This document shows positions 28,723 through 38,910 of a DNA stretch of 64,000 bases, piece by piece (position 1 is the first letter of the stretch; each line of letters opens with the position of its first letter). The DNA is from Saccharomycopsis phalli (Eukaryota; Ascomycota; Saccharomycetes; Ascoideales; Saccharomycopsidaceae): assembly GCA_020342235.1 (NCBI GenBank), contig CP073216.1, positions 496,001 to 560,000 of the forward strand. Direction: 5' to 3'. The translations under genes and the position numbers were made by a program. Below the pieces are notes generated by a model. That model was not told the DNA's origin. It saw only the letters and a list, made by a program, of their open reading frames with translations, and did not search any database.

Positions 28723-30364
28723 ATGCCCAAGAAAGGAGGGCAGAATTCAGGCGTGAGTAGAGCCGCAGCTCAGGGGATGTACTAATTATAGGAAATGTCG
28801 CAAGTGTGTAAGTGGACGTCTGCATTGACGAGTAGTACTAACGATAGATGACAACGACTTTGTCTTTGGCGAAGGAGGTGGGAAAGGCACGACCATCAAC
28901 TCGTTTCTCAAGTCGCTTTCGCGGTCGTCGACCATGCCTGCAGGGGGCAGCAGCACGAGTTCCACCAAGTCGGTGATCGCCGATGAGCCAAAAGTAATTG
29001 GTGCCTCGTTCTCGCACTTGGGACTAGGGTCGGTACAAAAGAAGCTGGCGAGGCCGATGGAGAAGCGGGCGCACCGCATACAGAGCAACTTGTACATGGA
29101 CTCTGACGACGACTGGGACGCAGATATAAACAACTCGATTTCCGACAGCATAGGCGAGAAGCCGTCGACACAGTCATTTGAGCTTCAGCCCGCACTTCGT
29201 CCGGCCGCGTCGTTCCAGAACAGCGAGGCGTCGGTCGACCTGGTGATGCGACCGGAATACGAGCGAATCATGGAGGACCCCGTGTGTGTGTTTGAGGTGA
29301 TTCAGGGCCCAAACGTGCAGCGGTTTGACGAGAACTTGATTGGTACCAGCGGCGCAAAAGAAGAGCTCCAGGCGTCGTTGGCACGGTACCAGAAGTTCAA
29401 GAAGATCATCTGCAAGCCGAACATCAACTTGGACGAGTTGAAGAAGTTGTCATGGAATGGGGTGCCCAGTGAGCTCCGGCCGGTGGTATGGGCGTTGCTT
29501 CTGGGATACCTCTCTACAAATGGCGATCGCCGCGTGAGTGCGCTCCGGCGGAAACGGCAGGAGTACCAGGACCAGCTCAAGGTGCTCATGGCCGAGGAAA
29601 AAGAGGAAGACACCTGGCACCAGATTTCGATCGACATCCCGCGCACCAACCCCCACATGCCGCTATATAGCCACGCGCGTGTCCAGAAGTCGCTCAAAAA
29701 CATCCTCTATCTCTGGGCAGTGCGCCATCCGGCTAGTGGGTACGTCCAGGGAATCAACGACATCTGTACGCCGTTTTTCCAGGTGTTTTTGGCGGCGTAC
29801 GTCAACAGCACCAAGGAGAACGCCAACGACATTGGGGATATCGACGCCAGCGACGTGCCGCAGGAGGTGCTTCATGTGGTCGAGGCCGATACGTTCTGGT
29901 GCCTCACAAAGTTGTTGGACGCGATCCAGGACAACTATATCCACGCGCAGCCGGGGATCATCCGGCAGGTGAATGAGCTTCGGGACCTCATTGCGAGAAT
30001 CGACGGCTCGCTTGCAAAGCATTTGGACGACGAAGGCATTGAGTTTCTCCAGTTCTCGTTCCGCTGGATGAACTGCTTGCTCATGCGCGAGGTGAAGATG
30101 GTACACATCATCCGCATGTGGGATACCTACTTGACCGAGGGTCTGAGTGGGTTCAGCGAGTTCCACATTTACGTGTGCGCGGCGTTCTTGGTCAAGTGGT
30201 CCGACCGTTTGAAGGACATGGACTTCCAGGAAATTATGATCTTCCTCCAGAGCTTGCCTACAAAGCATTGGGGCAACAAGGACATTGAATTACTATTGAG
30301 CGAGGCTTACATGTGGCAGACATTGTACCAAAATGCCAGTGCGCACTTGAAAAACCCTACATAA
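28723..30364 (+). CDS. GYP1: Rab GTPase-activating protein Gyp1 (TBC domain), two introns
   Basis: Three exons (28723-28752, 28792-28807, 28848-30364) give about 520 residues. The introns are only 39 and 40 nt, with GTGAGT and GTAAGT donors, GTACTAAT and GTACTAAC branch sites and TAG acceptors; the middle exon is 16 nt. Joined, the start reads MPKKGGQNSG, EMSQVY, DNDFVFGEGGG. The TBC domain begins near residue 215 (LSWNGVPSELRPVVWALL), with the catalytic Arg finger in IDIPRTNPH (about 281) and the Gln finger in YVQGINDI (about 316). Gyp1 acts on Ypt1 and related Rabs at the Golgi. The stop overlaps the MED21 stop by 8 bp. Confidence 0.92.
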
Positions 30365-30776
30365 ACTTTGCAGTAGAAGTGATCTCCTCACTAATACCAT
30401 TAATCAACTCATTACACGTATCCTGCAACTCGTTCTTGCGCGCAATCGCCTCACTCCTCTGGACTTCGACCTGGTTCAACTCACTCTGCAACGCCTGGAT
30501 CTTCTCCTGCTGCATCTGGCTCGATACTCCGGCCCCGGGCAACGACTCGATGATCGTGAAGATCTGCCTCGTCTTCAAGATAATGTCGTTGGAGAGCTCG
30601 TTCATGGTGTCGGAAAACTCCTGTGGCTCGGCAATCGTCGCATCCTTATCCGGGATCCGGGTATCGCCCTCCGAGGCAATGTAGTCGTGGTTGGTATTTA
30701 CATAGTTGATGGTCGCACAAAACTGCTCGAGCAATTGGTCCAAGCACACCTGGAGCTGGGTCAATCGGTCCGTCAT
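30357..30776 (-). CDS. SRB7: Mediator subunit Med21 (Srb7)
   Basis: A 139-residue helical protein, the same size as S. cerevisiae Srb7/Med21 (140). The start MTDRLTQLQVCLDQLLEQFCATINYV and the long C-terminal coiled coil (residues about 75-130) are characteristic. Med21 pairs with Med7 in the Mediator middle module and is essential for polymerase II activation. The ATG at 30776 is used. The last 8 bp overlap the end of GYP1 on the other strand. Confidence 0.92.
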   Translation of the reverse strand: MTDRLTQLQVCLDQLLEQFCATINYVNTNHDYIASEGDTRIPDKDATIAEPQEFSDTMNELSNDIILKTRQIFTIIESLPGAGVSSQMQQEKIQALQSELNQVEVQRSEAIARKNELQDTCNELINGISEEITSTAKFM

Positions 30777-31649
30777 ATGCCTGGCAAAAAAAACGGCTGT
30801 CTCAATTTTTCACTCATGCCCCGGGTAACTTGCATTGGTGCCACGTCTCTCGACGCTAGGGTATGCAGTTGGCCAAATTGTTCTTCTAGTGCTCATTTGG
30901 CCAAAGTATATAATATATAAACCATGTGCGGGCCCAAGTGTCTTCTTTGGCAATATGCGGACCAAGAAACCACCGTTAGCCTAGCGGCACGAGTGTATGC
31001 AAGCTACCGGTTAACTGTAGTACTTTAGCAGGGCAATATACTAACCAGATTCGATCGCAGAAGCAGCCTTGCAAAGCCAAAAATTCTACCTTGTCAAGTA
31101 GGCTGCGTCAATTTGAGTACTGGCGATGAGGAGTTGAATCTAAAATTTCCAAGATGGGCCACTCACCCGGACACATTGGATGTTGGGTCTAGGAATAAAT
31201 GCTGGAAAATCTGTACGCTAGTGGTGTTTGCAGGAATAGCAACATATACTAGCAGGAAGTTAAAAATCAGCTACCCAACGATACGACATTAAATGGACGC
31301 GCCTCTCGTGACCTCACTGGGTGAAAACGTATAGAAAAATTCCCTCTTACCGATTGTACTGTCTCGCTAACCCTATTTCTTATGCAAGCCATTGGCCTTT
31401 TTCTGCATGTTCGGTCGAGCTAAAGTCGGATGACTTTTACACGTAATGCACTTTGCTTGCCCGAAAAGCCATTTCAAGCATACACACCAAATTTCATTGA
31501 CCACGTCGTTTTATCTCTGTCAACCTAAAATTAATTTGCTTTTACTTTTATATTTAACTTGATTTTTTACTGTCTTAGAGGGTCTCACCTTTTATTTCTA
31601 TTTTTTTTTGCTTCTACGCTCTTTACAGCTATTCCCTGGTATCATTCAA
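30777..31649. other. Divergent spacer MED21-DCK1
   Basis: About 870 bp. No recognised gene. Two blocks (30924-30994, 31049-31292), bounded by a GTATGC donor-like site and TATACTAACCAG, would join into an open frame of 104 codons without known similarity. No tRNA-like T-loop or A/B box was found. Confidence 0.5.
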
Positions 31650-34600
31650 ATGACAGAAACCAATGGTCTGAAGTGGCAACCACTTCCCATGTTGGCTCAC
31701 GGCAGAGTGATTAAATCCTTCTTGCCTCAGAACCACTTGGAGAAATTGCCGTCTTATTTCCAGAATTTGTACCCGGGAGACGAGGTGTACATCTTTGAAA
31801 GCAATGACAAGTGGGTGCGGGGCTACATTTTGGTCCAGCCCTTGCCTACAGACTTTATCGCGATTACCTCAAACTTGGAAAAGTTGCCTGATCAGCGGAT
31901 TGCCGTCGTCATCTTGCCGTTGTCCCACATCAAGGTGCTCGAGAATATACCTATCCCAAAGTCCTTTGGGTCCTTGTCCGCCGATAAGAGAATGATTGCC
32001 CAAGAGACTGTCAGTGCAAACAACCAGGATCCTAGCAACTTCTCAGACGTCACAGGCTACAATTTAGAGGCAGAACCTATCCAGAATAATTTGGTTGTTG
32101 CCAAGTCCACCGTGCCTACAATCATGGAGACCGAGCTCAGTCTTACCGAGTCTAGAGAAGGTGGTGGGGAGAACTTGAATTATCACATCAAACCTCCGTT
32201 ACCTGCGCTCCGGCTCGACTCGGGAGACCTTTTGGACGAGATTGTGCCTGCTATTTCCTTGTTGAGTTCGCACATTTATTCGTTGTATTCGGTCGGCGAG
32301 TTCTCCTTGTCCTTGAAGTTGGGTACCTTGTACTACGAGTTGGACGAAATTAGAATTAAGTTATCGTACAACTTGTGCACAAAAGCCGAGAAGAACGTGG
32401 CAAGAAAGTCCGTCGCCTTGATTTTGAGCAAGATCGCCAAGTTGTTATCCTCAAAGGGACTCAACCGTGTCGATAAGAAGAACACCACCATCAAGTACGA
32501 CACTGCAGGATATGAGGCCATCTTGGCTAGAAACCCAGAGACAGGCGAGCTCTTTGACTACAGCTCTCCTGACATTAGAAAAAATACCACTCCTGATGTC
32601 ATTGCCATTAACCAGTTGCTCTTTGCCTTGTGCTCAAACTATCCAATCTCAGACTCAGAGTTGGGTAGCTTGACCCCGCCATCTAACACCAAGTTCTGTA
32701 CCGCAGTACCTTCCCAGATCTTGATCGACTTCAAGAGCTTGTCCAGCAGCTCATCAGTCTCTCCAAAGGGCTTTCTTGGCATGACCGCGTACTTGTACTT
32801 GAGAAACTCCCGTACAAGATTGACAGAGGCTTTTGCCATTCCTATCAATTCCGCCAAAGAATCTCACATTGACAGCTTGAGCGCTGCCTTGTTCAGAAAC
32901 ATCCCAAGCGGCGAAATTGACAAGGGCAGAATCTACTTGGTTGCGCTCTTGACAGAAGACGTCGAGGTCACCACCACAGGAAGTACCAAGTCTGCCATCA
33001 AGAAGATCAGAAAGGGTGTTGCCTCTGGTGTCACCGATATTTCCCGTGTATTTTCGCGTCACAAGGGCGCTCTGGCCGCCGGAGAATCACACACGTTCCG
33101 CATCAAGTTGTTTGGCTCCTACATCAACGCAAACGAGCCTTCCTCGCCTAGCGACCCAAATAACGGATGGGGTGAGTTGGTTGACAGAATCATTAGAGGA
33201 TCCAACAAGGGTGTGGCCATTAACCCAAGAGCTGAGCGGTTGGTTGTCACCATCAAGGAATTCAAGAGTGACACCCAGACATTTATTAATGATTTCGACT
33301 CCAACGGGCCAAGACCAATCTCACAGATTAGAACCATGTACTTCGATCCAATGTTCAAGTCTGCCGAGCGGTTCTACATTCGTTTGGGAAAGATCTACAT
33401 CAAGCACTCCTCTTTGAAGGGCTTCCCTGTCACAGTCCAGGTTTCGAGTAACAACCCAAATATCGAATTCTGCAAGGGCGCAAACGAAGCCGGCCAGGCA
33501 AAATGGCAATTTCCTTCCACCGACTCAGATGAGGCCATTGGTGAATTGATTAGAGTTACCGGTATCGGTGCTGGCTCAAACAACTCGTTGTTGAGTAATG
33601 GCGAGAACGACTTCTTGAACTTTTATGCCATCATCAATGGTGAGATTGTCGCCGAAGGAAAGTTGATGATTAGAAGAAGTAACCAGGCAGTCGAGTACAA
33701 AAAGACCCACTTGGTCGAGCTTGCTGCGGTCTCAAACTCTCATTCCTCCCACAACAACGTTCCAGTCAGCTTTGAGATCACCAGTGACTATGTTGGCAAA
33801 TCCTACAACGTGGACCATTCGATTCACACCTTGTTAAACTGGAAGAACTTGATTTCCTTGCCTGCCAACGAGGAGAACTTCATCCAGGTGATTAAAAAGT
33901 TTAACAACTTGGACACGTCGCACTTGATCAAGTACTTCCCAGAGTTGTTGACTAGCTTGTTGGAGGTTTACAAGATGTCCATCGACTTGAATTTGCCAGC
34001 TTTGAACAAGTCTGTCTTTGAGAGCATTGTGCACGTGTTGGACTTTGTTATTGCCAGAAAGGACCAGTACGTCTACTTCTTTGACAACTTCATCAAGAAC
34101 GCAGTCAATTTGCCTTCTGTCGGATTCTACTTGTTGTCCAAAATGGAACAGTACTTTTCCTCTTTCCAAACTTCTTGGGAGTACTTTAATAGATCTGTAT
34201 GCAGAGTCTCCACTTTGATCTTGCGTTTGGCCATCAAGACCACCGACTCCAAGACAGTTGACTCTTTCATCAACAGTTGGAAGTCGTTTTTGAGCAGTAT
34301 TGCCACCTTCTTGTCGTCCAAGGACAAGAAGTTCACCTCTGACCAGTCGTATATTCTTGAGGTTATTGACTTGTGGTTAGACAGTCTTCGCACAATCTTC
34401 ATGGATGAGGACACATTAAACTTTGGAATCATTCTTATTGATAGTGTCGGTATTCGTGGCTTGAGCACGTTTGAGGAAAGTGGCTCTAGCAGCAATGGAA
34501 ATCTGTCCTTGAACAAGCGCAATGACAAGGTGTTTGGATTCATTATCACAAAGTTATTGCTCATTAGAAGACTTTTGCACTCCTGGGTCATTGAGAATCC

Positions 34601-37391
34601 AATCTGTCGCGATAAATTGATTCTCACCTCCATTGGATGGGCCATGGAGGTTTTGATTGGTCACAATGATATTGAGGCTTCTCGATTGGCAAACGGTATA
34701 TTAGTTTCCATCTGTGGTATCTGTTGGAATATAATAAGAGATAACAAGACCGACGACTTTTACTTGTGTCGCGGTGTTGCTAGACTTATGCCGTCTATTG
34801 CCAAGATCTTGTTGCATTACAACAAGTTTGCTAGAGCTAATGGTTTGTTCAAGCCAAAGAGAACGTTTACTCCGTTATTCCCTACCGAATATCCATTGAA
34901 CGAAATTACCATGGACTCTATTGTCAACGACGAGACCTTCGTGGAAGTTTTGATTGAGTTGATGACGTTGTTTGCTTACGTTTCCAAAATCGCCAAGCAC
35001 GTCTCTGGAGACCGAGGATTTGAGTCCTTGTTTGCTACAACCAAGAATGATCACATGTTTAACAAGGCCGACTACTTTGCCAAGTCCTTGACCAAAGATC
35101 AAATTCTCAACATTATCCAGACTGCCAAATTGTTGATCCAGTCCAAGTGTTATCCAGCTCAGAAATGGTTATCGTTGCATGCTTTGCTTCTTGAAGCTGG
35201 TACCACTTCCTTTGAGTTGTTGAAGGATATTATGATTCACGACTACATTCCTCCATTGTCTGAGTTGGACCAGTTTGACAGATTACTCTGGGGTAACTAC
35301 TTGAAGACTTGCTTGAAGTTTGCCACAGCCATGCCTGTGTCGATTTGTCACTTGGCCGATGTGCCTAGAAAGGCTTGTTGGAAGATCACTGGTGATGTTC
35401 GTAACAGATCGTGTATTTTGATCAATGAGGTCTGGGACAGTTTAGCGTGGGACCCATTGGCAGAGGATGTCACTAGATTCCAGTTGAAGAAGTTTGGTGG
35501 GTATCAAGTGGAATTCATCAACTATGATTATGGAGTGTTGCAAGACTTGATGTTGTTCTCATTGCAGCGTCACTCCAACTGTCAGGAAGTTGGTGTCAAG
35601 ATGTTATGGACCATTATTATTAGTGAGTGGTTGTTAAATGACAAGTTGACAGACATTGAGCGGGAGTGTATTGTTGGCTTGTATGAGATTTTCCATAGCA
35701 ACAAGTACAAGCCAGGCCAGTATGAGGAGAGAAACTTTATCAAGAAGTTAAAGTCTTCGATTCGAATTGATCCTGAAGATGAAGCCTTTGAGGCCATTGA
35801 CTCGTTTATTCAGAACTTGTATGAGTTTTTGGAAGTGTTGAATGACTTGGAGAATGTGCCACCTGGACCGGAGTTTGATGACGACAGAACTTTCCACAAG
35901 TTAAACATCAACGGATTCTTGAAACACGTTAACAAGCCTGAGTTGTTGCATAGTTTCATTAGCGAGATGGTGGAAGCTAATGTTGCTAAGCAGAACTTTG
36001 TGCAGGCTGGTTTGAGTTTGGAATTGTTGGCCTCGACATACGATTGGACCACGGAGGACAGATTGCCAGTGTGCATCAAGCCGAAGTTCCCTGAACAGTC
36101 TTCGTTTGAGCGAAAGGAGGCGTTGATGAAAATGATGGCTTCCAACTACGTAAAGGGACATGCATTGGAGAAAGCCATTGAGGTGTACAAGACCTTGGCC
36201 CAGATGTATGATAGTATTACCTTTGACTTTAAGGGCTTGTCGTTTGTCCACAAGCAGTTGTCTACTCTTTTCTTGGACTTGGAGAGTTTCGAGAGATTGA
36301 CGCCGTCGTACTTTAAGATTGCGTTCATTGGGTACGGGTTCCCAAAATCGGTTAGAGGCCGACAATATATTTACGAGGGATATCCATTTGAGCACATTAC
36401 GAGTATTCACGACAGATTGTTGCGATTACATCCTGGTGCTATTATTGTCAGTGACGATGAGGAGGCCAAGAGGCTTAGTGAGACCATTCCTACTGGACGT
36501 TACTTGCACATTACTACGGTGGAGCCACGTGTGAATACCCCACAAAACATGACAAACTTGCCAGTGAGTGCTAGATTGTACATGGAGAATAGAAACTTGA
36601 CGCGATTTACCAGTGCTAGAAGATTGCCTGGCTCGACCTCGGTAATGGACTTGTGGGTGGAGGAAACGACCTACGAGACCTATACTTCTTTCCCTACGTT
36701 GATGAACCGAAGTGAGATCAAGTCTGCTGTCACGGTGAAGTTGTCGCCACTTCAAAATGCCTTGAGATCGTTGACCTCAAAGACGCAGGAGTTGATTGGT
36801 CTTGAGACCATGGCCAATAAGGCCATCAACGAGAAGGAGGACTTGAGCAACATCTTCAGCGAGTTGTCGAGACAGCTTTCCGGTACTATTGATGCGCCAG
36901 TGAATGGTGGTATTGGACAGTACCGAGTGTTCTTTGGCAGTGAGAACTTCACCAAAAACCCAGCATATGCTTTGCAATTGGAAACATTGCGGATCCAGTT
37001 TAGTGAGTTGGCTATGACTATTCGAAGATGTTTGATTATTCACGCGAAGTTGGTGCCTCAATCGATGCAGGAGTCTCAGTACACGCTTGTGGACCTTTTT
37101 AAGAGAAACTTTGAGGAGGAAATCAAGCGAGGCGAAATCAAGACCGACGACATAAACAGTCAGATTTCGTCGCAATCAACGATGTTGAATACACCAAGCA
37201 TACAGTTACCAATACCGGTGAATGTGCACAATGGAATTGGCAAGGACCACCACTACTTGGACAGAATACAGAGTAACAGTTCGGACAATTCGCAGAGAAC
37301 TGATTCGACTACAAGCCATTCCCAGTCGCACCGGAATACGACAAAGAGAAGTGTGTTGAACTGGAGACAGTCGAGAAATATTATTGAATAG
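31650..37391 (+). CDS. DCK1: DOCK-family guanine nucleotide exchange factor Dck1
   Basis: About 1913 residues from the ATG at 31650; the open frame starts at a TTG before that. Length and architecture match yeast Dck1 (YLR422W, 1932). An N-terminal SH3-like domain (about residues 16-90, YPGDEVYIFESNDKWVRGYIL) is followed by helical repeats, a C2/DHR-1 region (about 480-690), a long alpha-solenoid and the DHR-2 catalytic region at about 1400-1800 (YEERNF near 1365, FYKIAFIGYGFPKSVRG read as YFKIAFIGYG, and GQYRVFF). Dck1 with Lmo1 activates the Rho5/Rac-type GTPase in oxidative-stress, cell-wall and, in Candida, hyphal responses. The tail is Ser/Gln rich. Tandem with RSR1. Confidence 0.93.
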   Translation: MTETNGLKWQPLPMLAHGRVIKSFLPQNHLEKLPSYFQNLYPGDEVYIFESNDKWVRGYILVQPLPTDFIAITSNLEKLPDQRIAVVILPLSHIKVLENIPIPKSFGSLSADKRMIAQETVSANNQDPSNFSDVTGYNLEAEPIQNNLVVAKSTVPTIMETELSLTESREGGGENLNYHIKPPLPALRLDSGDLLDEIVPAISLLSSHIYSLYSVGEFSLSLKLGTLYYELDEIRIKLSYNLCTKAEKNVARKSVALILSKIAKLLSSKGLNRVDKKNTTIKYDTAGYEAILARNPETGELFDYSSPDIRKNTTPDVIAINQLLFALCSNYPISDSELGSLTPPSNTKFCTAVPSQILIDFKSLSSSSSVSPKGFLGMTAYLYLRNSRTRLTEAFAIPINSAKESHIDSLSAALFRNIPSGEIDKGRIYLVALLTEDVEVTTTGSTKSAIKKIRKGVASGVTDISRVFSRHKGALAAGESHTFRIKLFGSYINANEPSSPSDPNNGWGELVDRIIRGSNKGVAINPRAERLVVTIKEFKSDTQTFINDFDSNGPRPISQIRTMYFDPMFKSAERFYIRLGKIYIKHSSLKGFPVTVQVSSNNPNIEFCKGANEAGQAKWQFPSTDSDEAIGELIRVTGIGAGSNNSLLSNGENDFLNFYAIINGEIVAEGKLMIRRSNQAVEYKKTHLVELAAVSNSHSSHNNVPVSFEITSDYVGKSYNVDHSIHTLLNWKNLISLPANEENFIQVIKKFNNLDTSHLIKYFPELLTSLLEVYKMSIDLNLPALNKSVFESIVHVLDFVIARKDQYVYFFDNFIKNAVNLPSVGFYLLSKMEQYFSSFQTSWEYFNRSVCRVSTLILRLAIKTTDSKTVDSFINSWKSFLSSIATFLSSKDKKFTSDQSYILEVIDLWLDSLRTIFMDEDTLNFGIILIDSVGIRGLSTFEESGSSSNGNLSLNKRNDKVFGFIITKLLLIRRLLHSWVIENPICRDKLILTSIGWAMEVLIGHNDIEASRLANGILVSICGICWNIIRDNKTDDFYLCRGVARLMPSIAKILLHYNKFARANGLFKPKRTFTPLFPTEYPLNEITMDSIVNDETFVEVLIELMTLFAYVSKIAKHVSGDRGFESLFATTKNDHMFNKADYFAKSLTKDQILNIIQTAKLLIQSKCYPAQKWLSLHALLLEAGTTSFELLKDIMIHDYIPPLSELDQFDRLLWGNYLKTCLKFATAMPVSICHLADVPRKACWKITGDVRNRSCILINEVWDSLAWDPLAEDVTRFQLKKFGGYQVEFINYDYGVLQDLMLFSLQRHSNCQEVGVKMLWTIIISEWLLNDKLTDIERECIVGLYEIFHSNKYKPGQYEERNFIKKLKSSIRIDPEDEAFEAIDSFIQNLYEFLEVLNDLENVPPGPEFDDDRTFHKLNINGFLKHVNKPELLHSFISEMVEANVAKQNFVQAGLSLELLASTYDWTTEDRLPVCIKPKFPEQSSFERKEALMKMMASNYVKGHALEKAIEVYKTLAQMYDSITFDFKGLSFVHKQLSTLFLDLESFERLTPSYFKIAFIGYGFPKSVRGRQYIYEGYPFEHITSIHDRLLRLHPGAIIVSDDEEAKRLSETIPTGRYLHITTVEPRVNTPQNMTNLPVSARLYMENRNLTRFTSARRLPGSTSVMDLWVEETTYETYTSFPTLMNRSEIKSAVTVKLSPLQNALRSLTSKTQELIGLETMANKAINEKEDLSNIFSELSRQLSGTIDAPVNGGIGQYRVFFGSENFTKNPAYALQLETLRIQFSELAMTIRRCLIIHAKLVPQSMQESQYTLVDLFKRNFEEEIKRGEIKTDDINSQISSQSTMLNTPSIQLPIPVNVHNGIGKDHHYLDRIQSNSSDNSQRTDSTTSHSQSHRNTTKRSVLNWRQSRNIIE

Positions 37392-37847
37392 AGAGCAAAA
37401 AATTATATAGTTTGATTTTAATGTACGTGTATTGACTAGCGCGTAACTTTAGTAGAATCGGCGCATACATGTATACTCACGTGAGCTACGCGTGGGGGCA
37501 TGACAATCGGATAATCAAAGATTGAACCTGCTTAGGTTTGCGGCAGGGCTTTATAACCATGCTGTTTTTGGCAGACGCCAGTTTGTCCACACTGGCAAAA
37601 AGTTTAGACTTTATTTCATTTGAAACGAACAGGTATACAGAGAGATTTGTGCAACGATTATCAAACAAGACTGCTGGAATACGGGGAAAGCTACTTTCTA
37701 AAAATTTATTCGATAACTTGACCAGCGGTGATACTTTTAACTTAATAGGAATTCACCCTTTTTTATTTTTATTTTTTTTTAATTTTGAAAGAAAAGTGGG
37801 CCCTTTGGTTCATTAATTTTAATTTTCAAACAGTTGAGATATAGACA
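37392..37847. other. Spacer DCK1-RSR1
   Basis: About 455 bp. It contains a CACGTG at about 37480, a small open frame (37559-37816) and a T-rich stretch before RSR1. Most of it is probably the RSR1 promoter. Confidence 0.5.
37559..37816 (+). CDS. Small open frame, 85 codons, doubtful
   Basis: Open from the ATG at 37559 to 37816 (MLFLADASLSTLAKSLDF...). The first 60 residues look protein-like, with an amphipathic helix; the last 25 are Phe-rich because of a T-rich DNA tract. No family was recognised. It ends 31 bp before the RSR1 start and could be a leader-region artefact. Confidence 0.2.
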   Translation: MLFLADASLSTLAKSLDFISFETNRYTERFVQRLSNKTAGIRGKLLSKNLFDNLTSGDTFNLIGIHPFLFLFFFNFERKVGPLVH

Positions 37848-38584
37848 ATGAGAGGTAAGCGACGCGGTTCTTTTGTTTTGGCAGATGACGTTACTAACAC
37901 CTAGATTATAAACTTGTTGTTCTTGGGGCTGGTGGTGTCGGAAAATCGTCTATCACAGTGCAATTTGTACAAGGGGTATATGTTGAGTCATATGACCCTA
38001 CTATCGAGGACTCCTACAGGAAACAAGTAGATGTTGATGGCAAGACGGTTGAATTGGAAATTCTTGATACTGCTGGTGTTGCCCAGTTTACAGCGATGCG
38101 AGAGTTATACATTAAAACTGGAGTTGGCTTCCTCTTGGTGTATTCGGTTACCGACGCGAACTCGCTCAAGGAATTGTTGGCGTTGCGCGAGCAGGTATTA
38201 AGAATAAAGGACAGCAGCAGTGTTCCTATGGTTCTAATTGGAAACAAGTGTGATTTGAACGACGAGAGAGTGTTGAGTCCAGAGGATGGAATAAACGTGT
38301 CACAGCAGTGGGGAAAAGTGCCTTTTTACGAGACTAGTGCCCGGGTGAAAACTAATGTGGAAGAGGCTTTTATCGATGTCATTCGACAGATTATGATCAG
38401 AGAGGCCATCAATTCACCAGCCGCAGATAACCACTCGATACCTGCACTTCCTCAGCTTGGGAACAAGCCGGTGTCCAAACAAACAAACAGCGTACAAGGT
38501 AACGATGGGCAGACAAAGATTGGCAAGAAAAAGTCGTTTGCCAACTTGCAAAAGAAGAAGAAGAAACAGTGTGTTATTTTGTGA
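37848..38584 (+). CDS. RSR1: Ras-like bud-site GTPase Rsr1/Bud1, one intron
   Basis: A 7-nt first exon (37848-37854, ATGAGAG), a 50-nt intron with GTAAGC donor, TTACTAAC branch and CTAG acceptor, and a second exon from 37905 give 228 residues. The start becomes [17 protein letters not shown], as in Rsr1 of other yeasts. G-box motifs are [25 protein letters not shown] and ETSA. The tail is polybasic (KKKKKK-like) and ends in CVIL, a CaaX box whose Leu predicts geranylgeranylation. Rsr1 directs bud-site choice and hyphal guidance at the plasma membrane through Cdc24. A decoy GCAG/ATG lies inside the intron. Confidence 0.96.
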
Positions 38585-38910
38585 AGCCTAGCGCAAGGCT
38601 GCCGTTACGATTCAATGTTTTGTTATTGTTTTATTTTTTAATGTGGATTACATGAGACAATATTATTCTCCTACGTGGAAATCAATTTCTATTTTTCTTA
38701 CTCTCTTTGTGCTAAATACTATTAATCCAATTAATCTTCATATTTTAGAACCTGCCATGTTGTCACCATTGATTGGTGGCGGGACCATCGCCCAAACTAG
38801 GACACACGCTAATTTGCTTGGCCCCCAAACCTTAAATCCAGCCGGCGCCATGCTCATCACACTAGCATACAGATTTGACCAGCGCGCATTTTCGTCTAGG
38901 GGAGGCTAGC
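38585..38910. other. Convergent spacer RSR1-UFE1
   Basis: About 325 bp between two stop codons. An 85-codon frame (to 38909) crosses it, but it has no family likeness and is not called. Nothing else seen. Confidence 0.5.

Noticed and set aside
30960-31080. tRNA-like fragment (AGATTCGATC) upstream of DCK1
   Set aside because: No matching T-arm stem, A box or acceptor stem could be formed.
38652-38909. Frame of about 85 codons between RSR1 and UFE1
   Set aside because: No recognisable domain, mixed composition, and position in the 3' regions of two genes.
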